A stretch of 64,000 nucleotides of DNA, from NCBI GenBank assembly GCA_003013855.2, contig ML058505.1:4271331-4335330 (forward strand). Direction: 5' to 3'. The notes below the pieces were generated by a model. The model worked only from the letters and a program-made list of their open reading frames with translations. It was not told where the DNA came from and made no database searches. Below, one piece after another: positions 59,501-64,000 of the stretch. The DNA is from Liriodendron chinense (taxonomy: Eukaryota; Streptophyta; Magnoliopsida; Magnoliales; Magnoliaceae). Each line of letters opens with the position of its first letter. The stretch's first letter is position 1. Position numbers and translations under genes: made by a program.

Positions 59501-60074
59501 TCCTTTGGAAGAAATCCCAAAGGATTTTTTTCTTTTCTTTTTTTTTCTTTTTTTTTTCTTTTTCTTTTTTTTGTCTGAGATTCATTCTTCTAATGATAAC
59601 TTTCAGCTTGATGCTGTGATTGAAGCTGAGAAGCAAGCTGCAAGAGACTTAATACGGGAGAAGAAAAAGGACAGGGCCTTGCTTGCACTGAAGAAGAAGA
59701 AGGCCCAGGAAGAATTATTGAAGCAAGTTGATACGTGGCTCATTAATGTTGAACAGCAAGTGCGTAGTTCCATAATAATCGAGAAACTCATAGCACATTC
59801 AATTTTTTTCCTTTTATTCTTTCCTTTTAGGATATTATGGTTATTTTTACAGTGCTAACAAGTATATATGTCACATTTTAGATACACTATTTTTTGGTGC
59901 TCTAAATCTAGAGGGTTCTAGTTGGCAGATATTGAACTAGCAAGCAAGCAGAAGGCTGTGTTTGAGAGCCTGAAGACAGGGAATAATGCTATCAAAGCTA
60001 TACAAAGTGAGATTAATTTGGAGGATGTACAAAAGCTGATGGATGATACTGCCGAGGCAAAAGCTTATCAAGAT
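50421..60074 (+). CDS. VPS20: ESCRT-III subunit VPS20/CHMP6, first three exons
   Basis: Exons 50421-50522, 59607-59759 and 59922-60074 encode 34, 51 and 51 residues, all joined in phase 0. The protein opens MGNIFVKKPKITDVDRAILT; Gly2 fits the N-myristoylation seen in this family. The next part is the basic, coiled-coil Snf7 core (RRKLAQYQQQ, LIREKKKDRALLALKKKKAQ, VDTWLINVEQQ, KTGNNAIKAIQSEINLEDVQ). VPS20 links ESCRT-II to Snf7 polymerisation on endosomes during multivesicular-body sorting. Known homologues are about 210-220 residues, so roughly 80 residues (the EINAILGE.. end) are missing; I did not find them before 64000. Intron 1 is 9084 bp and carries a whole LINE. The three exons show no lesion. 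Confidence 0.93.
50692..51057. repeat. Fold-back element in VPS20 intron 1
   Basis: CGCCGCGTTTGGGTGCG..ATTGAATCGAATTGC at the left; the inverse GCAATTCAATTCACC..GCATCCAAACACAGCC at the right. Of the common TGTTTGGATGC-type plant MITEs. Target duplication not resolved. Confidence 0.6.
51295..54917 (-). pseudogene. LINE ORF2: endonuclease, RT, zinc knuckle
   Basis: Starts MKILTWNVRGVGSKLKRR. Endonuclease pieces are IFLQETKVQNF, GFSCLFTSVYGPNVEE and VGGDFNITR. RT pieces are DKAPGPDGFSISFF (about 53570), YKPINLIGSSYKILAKVLAS, NAFVPGRQIVDCALIANE, RLRQGDPLSPFLFVIVGEAL and catalytic FADD near 52860. The C-terminal part is 52500-51295 with WRLGTENDTLWNKVIKNKYG, PPKVAAFGWLVGK and a CLCCMDNEEMVDHLFLHC zinc-binding end. 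It changes frame at least five times and so is inactive, but every catalytic block is present in order. Confidence 0.9.
54914..57277 (-). pseudogene. LINE ORF1 with RRM domain, three stops
   Basis: One reading frame runs from an ATG at 57277 to a TGA at 54916-54914, interrupted by a TGA just before 56944, a TGA near 55376 and a TAG near 55280. The N-terminal part is an RNA-recognition motif: LTLFVKGFPKGWLHINFSRV, then SRGFALVRMSSEEELGRAV. The middle starts MAGRRKGKWGSGPHVSP and has a conserved IKRWLKERCGFPPEW stretch, then a low-complexity region. The C-terminus is basic (KKKWIRDAMGHVGRS to GKRGKSVPR). In L1-type elements ORF1 protein coats the RNA. Lack of frameshifts across 2.3 kb suggests fairly recent decay. 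Confidence 0.87.
57586..57986. other. VPS20 intron sequence after the LINE
   Basis: Begins with short imperfect repeats of GTAAGCAGTTG and TTTCATGTTGTAA (57591-57650), which extend the duplicated target site. Otherwise nothing is recognised. Confidence 0.55.
57987..58035 (+). repeat. 3' tail of an RTE-type LINE
   Basis: GTAGCAACCCCAGTTAGTTG, GGATAAGGCTTAGATGATGA: the usual RTE end with a GATGATG tail. Only the end is present. Confidence 0.6.
58036..59606. other. Remainder of VPS20 intron 1
   Basis: AT-rich intron sequence. A T-rich run at 59520-59575 acts as the polypyrimidine region near the exon 2 acceptor. No element boundaries or other exons recognised. Confidence 0.55.
59607..59759 (+). 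CDS. VPS20: VPS20 exon 2
   Basis: Acceptor AACTTTCAG, donor CAA|GTGCGT. Encodes LDAVIEAEKQAARDLIREKK through VDTWLINVEQQ, the long first helices of the Snf7 domain. Confidence 0.93.
59922..60074 (+). CDS. VPS20: VPS20 exon 3
   Basis: Acceptor GGTTCTAG, donor GAT|GTGAGT. Encodes LADIELASKQKAVFESLKTG through LMDDTAEAKAYQD. The next expected residues, EINAIL.., are not in the remaining window. Confidence 0.92.
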
Positions 60075-60716
60075 GTGAGTTTCGTTGCCGCTGCTTCTTT
60101 ATTCTGTTACTCCTTCACTTGGCAACTTTTAATATTTGCGCTTGATTCTTGTTTGAATTTTAAGCTTCAAAATAGCAATTTTTTTCCACTTCAAGAATAT
60201 AGGACGTGCAGAATTTATTTTTCTTCATCTGGTTTATTCATACCTATAGTATAAAAGCAGGTCCTTATTCTTTTATTTGGACTGTTAATTCTTCTAGATA
60301 TTTCTCCAGTGATACCAATCAGTCTAGACTTTTATACATTGAATTGCTTCACTCGCCTCGGTTGGATCCCTACCCTCATAAATATATTTCCCCAGAGGGA
60401 ACATACAAACAGATTCTGGATGAATACCATCATAGCAAGATTAACCTGGAAACAACAGAATTGCATTTCTATCAAGGGTTTTGAAGTTAGATAACAGACA
60501 TGTGGACGTGGATTGAAGCAATTACAGGTCTTTGAAACATGACAGCACATCTGAACATTGGGTGGTCGAGCATCATTTTGATAAGCTCCTTAATGGGGTC
60601 TTCTCTTATTAGAGGAATATCCCATGTTCTCTGGTGCACAGAGCTGGCCATTTTCACTGCCTTTGACCACCATGACACTGAAAGATGAGAGAAAGGTCAT
60701 GGGAGACTCTTCCAGC

Positions 60717-61254
60717 CAGTGTTTTAAATAGCGAATAGCGTGTAGTGTAGCCTTCACCCCTCTAAAGCGTGAGGCGTAAGATACATAGCGTGTGGCGTAA
60801 GCTACACACTACTTAAATTTTTAATCAAGGTTGGACTTGGTTGCCCTTGCACCAAATTAGATGATTAATAATAAAATTTATTAACCAAATTTTATGACGT
60901 TTGGTGCAACCTAAAGTAATAGCAAGGGGTAATGATTGAGTATAAAAGTGAAAAAAGAGCAACAAAACTGATTTAATGCTATTTATTATATTATTTTACT
61001 AAAAGCATTGAAAAGACTAATGAATTTTCAGTGAAATAGAAAAATGTAACAAATCATTAAAAACATTATTGATTTTAATGTTATAGTGAAAAATGACTCG
61101 TAATGTGAGCTATGTAGCGTGTAGCGTAGTCTATGAATCGTGTAGCGTAGGCGACACGCACCTAAGCTATTTTCATGAGCTACATAGCGTTTAGGCTAAG
61201 CTACGCTACGTAGCGTAAGCTACATGCTACATAGCGTAGCTATTTAAAACACTG
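60717..61254. mobile_element. 538-bp derivative of the large hAT family
   Basis: The ends CAGTGTTTTAAATAGCG and, inverted, CAGTGTTTTAAATAGC are the same as those of the 10.2-kb element. Exact CTTCCAGC flanks (60709-60716 and 61255-61262) are the 8-bp duplication. The subterminal GCGTGTAGCGTAAGCTAC repeats match as well. The interior is AT-rich and non-coding. It lies about 640 bp beyond VPS20 exon 3, probably in the next intron. Confidence 0.93.
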
Positions 61255-61262
61255 CTTCCAGC

Positions 61263-62235
61263 CCAATTTCTTTTGAGAAACAAAGTGAACAAGAAAAGTA
61301 TAATACATAAGAATTATGTTAAATGCCAGTTTCTATTGCTATAGAAAACATTATTCATTTTCTCACTTCAAGGGTAAACATTTCGTTTTCCCACATAGTC
61401 AGGGACACAAATTTGTTTGTTTTAGCTATAGGAGTTTCGGCCATCCATTACATTCTAATTGGGAACTTGTTCCCCCCATCTTGATGTTTTTTCTTCTTTT
61501 TGAATAAAATATTGGCATTAATTAAAAAAAAAAATCAAACTTGATCCCTTGGAATGCTATTTTAGTAATCAAAAAAAAAAAAAAATCAAACTTTTCATTT
61601 TTCAATGGATTAACCTTTTTTTTTATAACTTTTTTCTTATTATTTTCTACATTTCCTGTATTCTCTGACTTCTGTAAACATATTAGAGTAATTTCTTCTA
61701 TATTTGTTGTTTTCATACTCTTGACCACTTATCTGGTCTTTCAATTCTTTCTGTAGTGCAAACTTAAAGTATATTGCTTTCCAATTTCTATTATATTTAG
61801 TGATAATTTTAAGCAGCTTTCAGAATTTTTGTTAATAAATAGCATTCTAAAAAGAATATCGTTAACAGGTAGCGAACTAACGGAGGAAGTCTGCTACTCT
61901 ATTTCTGGCAGTCCTCTTTTTTTTTTTTTTTTTTAATACTTGTTTGCTACTGCTTTCTATCAACACGAGTGACTGTGACATCAGTCTTTGTTTCTTTTCT
62001 GGAATTTGGCACCTGGTAGTTGTACTTCTTCGTCTTCTTTCCAATTGCTAGTCTTTCTTCTTTCTTCTTCCCAAAAATAGAAAGTGAAATGCAACAATAT
62101 TTTCAATTTGCTGCAGTATCTAGCCACATTAAAGTTGATTATTTGTTCTCACTTTAATACCATGATAACATGAAAAATAAGACTGATGCTTAGATGGTAG
62201 CAATGACTCTCTAATTAAGGATATGTATGAGGGAG
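61263..62235. other. Probable VPS20 intron, nothing recognised
   Basis: AT-rich with A and T runs (61523-61586, 61917-61935). I looked for the missing VPS20 exon text (EINAILGEKL) and did not see it. Confidence 0.5.
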
Positions 62236-62625
62236 CGGTAACAAATGTGAGGACCACTAATGGAGAGAGAAGTTAGCTTGCACCAAGGGTAAGCATTTGA
62301 GCCTGTACCATTTCACATTGGTTATGGATGAGTTAACAAGGCATTTGCAGAAAGAGATCCCATGGAGTATGTTGTTTGCAGATGACGTAGTTTTGATTGA
62401 CAAGATGAGGGAGGTCATAAACACAAAGCTAGATTTATAGAGTGATGCTTTAGAATCTAAAGAATTTAAATTTAGTTGGACTAAAACAGAGTATATGGAG
62501 TGCAATTTTTGTAACAATAGGAGTGAAAACGAGGAATTAGTTAAGATTGTTAACTAGGAAGCTCCCAAAATGACCACTTTCAATCCCTTGGATTAATAAT
62601 ACATGAGATTGGAAAGATTAAGAAG
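62236..62625 (+). pseudogene. RTE-type LINE reverse transcriptase fragment
   Basis: Translates as LYHFTLVMDELTRHLQKEIP, WSMLFADDVVLIDKMREVIN, then LESKEFKFSWTKTEYMECNF. The FADD catalytic motif and the TKTEYMEC block are typical of plant RTE elements, not L1. It has stops and lacks both ends. Its 3' tail type matches those at 19253 and 57987, but it is not joined to either. Confidence 0.72.
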
Positions 62626-62663
62626 GATGTTGCCACAGAATTCTGGGTGGAAGAAATGGAAAT

Positions 62664-63170
62664 GTGACTCTGCGATGGCAGGAGTGCAGGTGTGATTGTC
62701 GGGACGGAAGGGAGAAGGGATCAGAAAGTTTATCCATGAAGATTGTAAGCTGGAACGTGAGGGGGTTGGGATGCCCCCAGAAAAGAGTCCAAATCAGGGA
62801 TTCTTGTCAGTGGAATAAGGTCCAAGTGCTTGCAATTCAAGAAACAAAAATGAGCTCCATGTGTCAGACGGTGGTTAATGATATTTGGAGAGGTGGAGCA
62901 AAAGATTGGGTGGTGAAGGATGCACAGGGTTCAGCAGGGGGGGTTCTTCTGATATGGAATTCAGACGTGTGGTCTAAAAGGGACAGTTGGGTGGGAGATT
63001 TTTCGGTCAATGTTGTATTGCGGGATAGATCTTCAGGATTTGAGTGGGTGTTTCTGCCATCTATGGTCCCAATAACCCAGTTGTTAGGGATCTTTTCTGG
63101 TCTGAGATGGATTCGGTGGCTGCTAGATGGGGATTGCCATGGTGTGTGGGTGGTGATTTTAACACTACCA
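62664..63170 (+). pseudogene. L1-type LINE endonuclease fragment
   Basis: MKIVSWNVRGLGCPQKRVQI, LAIQETKMSSM, GGVLLIWNSDVW and SVNVVLRDRSSGFEWVF form the first third of an APE endonuclease; the YGP and GGDFN region follows out of frame. It then loses similarity near 63170. An A run at 63327-63343 may be unrelated. It starts precisely at ORF2, so it could be an internal piece. Confidence 0.75.
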
Positions 63171-63499
63171 GATTTACGTTTGAAAAATCTTCAGGAGATA
63201 GAATTGGATAAACTCCCAAAATGTTGCCATAGATTCACACCTCGACAAATTGACTCTGATGACCCACCTTCCCTTTTTTTCTCTACATTCTACTTCCTAA
63301 GTGAGATAGAATTGTTACCAGGATCCAAAAAAAAAAAAAAAAAGAGGAAGAGAGAACAGCTAGAACTGCAGTTTCTATGAAAAAATGGAGCACTTCCTTG
63401 TTTCTAATAAATATTAAGCTTCACCTGGCCTTCATGATCTGACCTAAAACTCCCATTAACTTTTTCATCTTAAAATTTAATTCTCAATTTTATCTCTCA

Positions 63500-64000
63500 C
63501 ACAAAAAAATAAAATAAAAATGAAAGGTGATCAATATTATTGAAGGGCCACAGAGGCCGAAAAGCAGAGAGAGGGAGGGAGGGAGACCAGCCCACAAACT
63601 CTTACCCAAGGCCCATTCCATTATGACTGAAGCACCTTATACAAGACCCTACTGACTGAGCTATTGGCATTGTTGAAATAGCAGCTATTTCCAAGCCTCC
63701 ACCTCTTTTTTCCAAGCTTCCCTCCACCTCCAACATCCCAAGATCTGATATGGGCCTTAATCGAATAAGGAAACACCTAGGAAACCTCCGCGTTAAGAAG
63801 AATCCCATTCCAAACTGCTGAAAAAAGGGGCAGTGCAGGAGGAGATGGGAGATGGACTCTGCATCTTGCAAACAAAGGAGATAGATGTTTGGAAGATACA
63901 AACCCCTCTTCTGGAGGTTCTCTGTTGTGAGGATACGACTTCTGCCAGCAAGCCAGGTGAAGGCAGAGACTTTTGGAGGGGCCCCATAGAACCAGAGAGG
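63500..64000 (-). pseudogene. 3' end of an L1-type LINE ORF2, runs off the window
   Basis: The minus strand from the right edge reads GAPPKVSAFTWLAGRSRILT, TENLQKRGLYLPNIYLLCLQ, DAESISHLLLHCPFFQQF, the zinc-binding end of ORF2, as in the LINE at 51295-52023. The rest of the element should lie to the right, beyond 64000. This LINE is again antisense to VPS20. Confidence 0.8.

Overview
The window is plant nuclear DNA. It is AT-rich, with long introns bounded by GT and AG, and it is dominated by transposable elements. It holds two host genes, both on the plus strand. The abundant inverted-repeat elements with a GGGCCCACC/TGATG core and the very large introns would suit a magnoliid or similar large-genome angiosperm, but that placement is inference; only 'flowering plant' is firm.

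Layout. 1-856 is a probable LTR of an element running in from the left. 866-3679 is a decayed Ty1/copia element on the minus strand (gag, protease, integrase) with its 5' LTR. 3680-18926 is a decayed L1-type LINE on the plus strand, split by a 10.2-kb hAT DNA transposon at 4478-14682 that has 8-bp target duplications. The hAT carries a broken BED/DUF659 transposase gene, a cluster of small inverted-repeat elements and a probable solo LTR. 18927-20936 holds an RTE tail and a SINE-like unit. 20937-26705 is a chain of five copia LTRs separated by one gag/protease segment and three 430-bp non-coding segments. 27049-36200 is an older copia element interrupted by a younger 5.0-kb copia (28053-33052, TATAT duplications), a probable solo LTR and a small insertion.

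Host genes. At 36676-47135 lies a zinc-knuckle plus Plus-3 domain gene. At least five exons can be joined by matching splice phases, but exon 2 has a reading-frame break near 39191-39243. Its introns hold three hAT-type non-autonomous elements with 8-bp flanks, one smaller candidate, a LINE fragment and two fold-back elements. At 50421-60074 are the first three exons of the ESCRT-III subunit VPS20/CHMP6. Its 9.1-kb first intron contains an almost complete antisense LINE (51205-57570) with 15-bp target duplications. A 538-bp deletion derivative of the large hAT family sits just after exon 3 (60717-61254). The last VPS20 exon or exons were not found and probably lie to the right.

The right end (62236-64000) holds fragments of an RTE-type LINE and of L1-type LINEs. 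No RNA genes, CRISPR arrays or bacterial-type operons were found. Nothing in the window is clearly a new biochemical system. The most unusual features are structural: an inactive hAT 'parent' and its derivative in one window, the tandem LTR chain, and short palindrome clusters that recur in at least five apparently unrelated LTRs.
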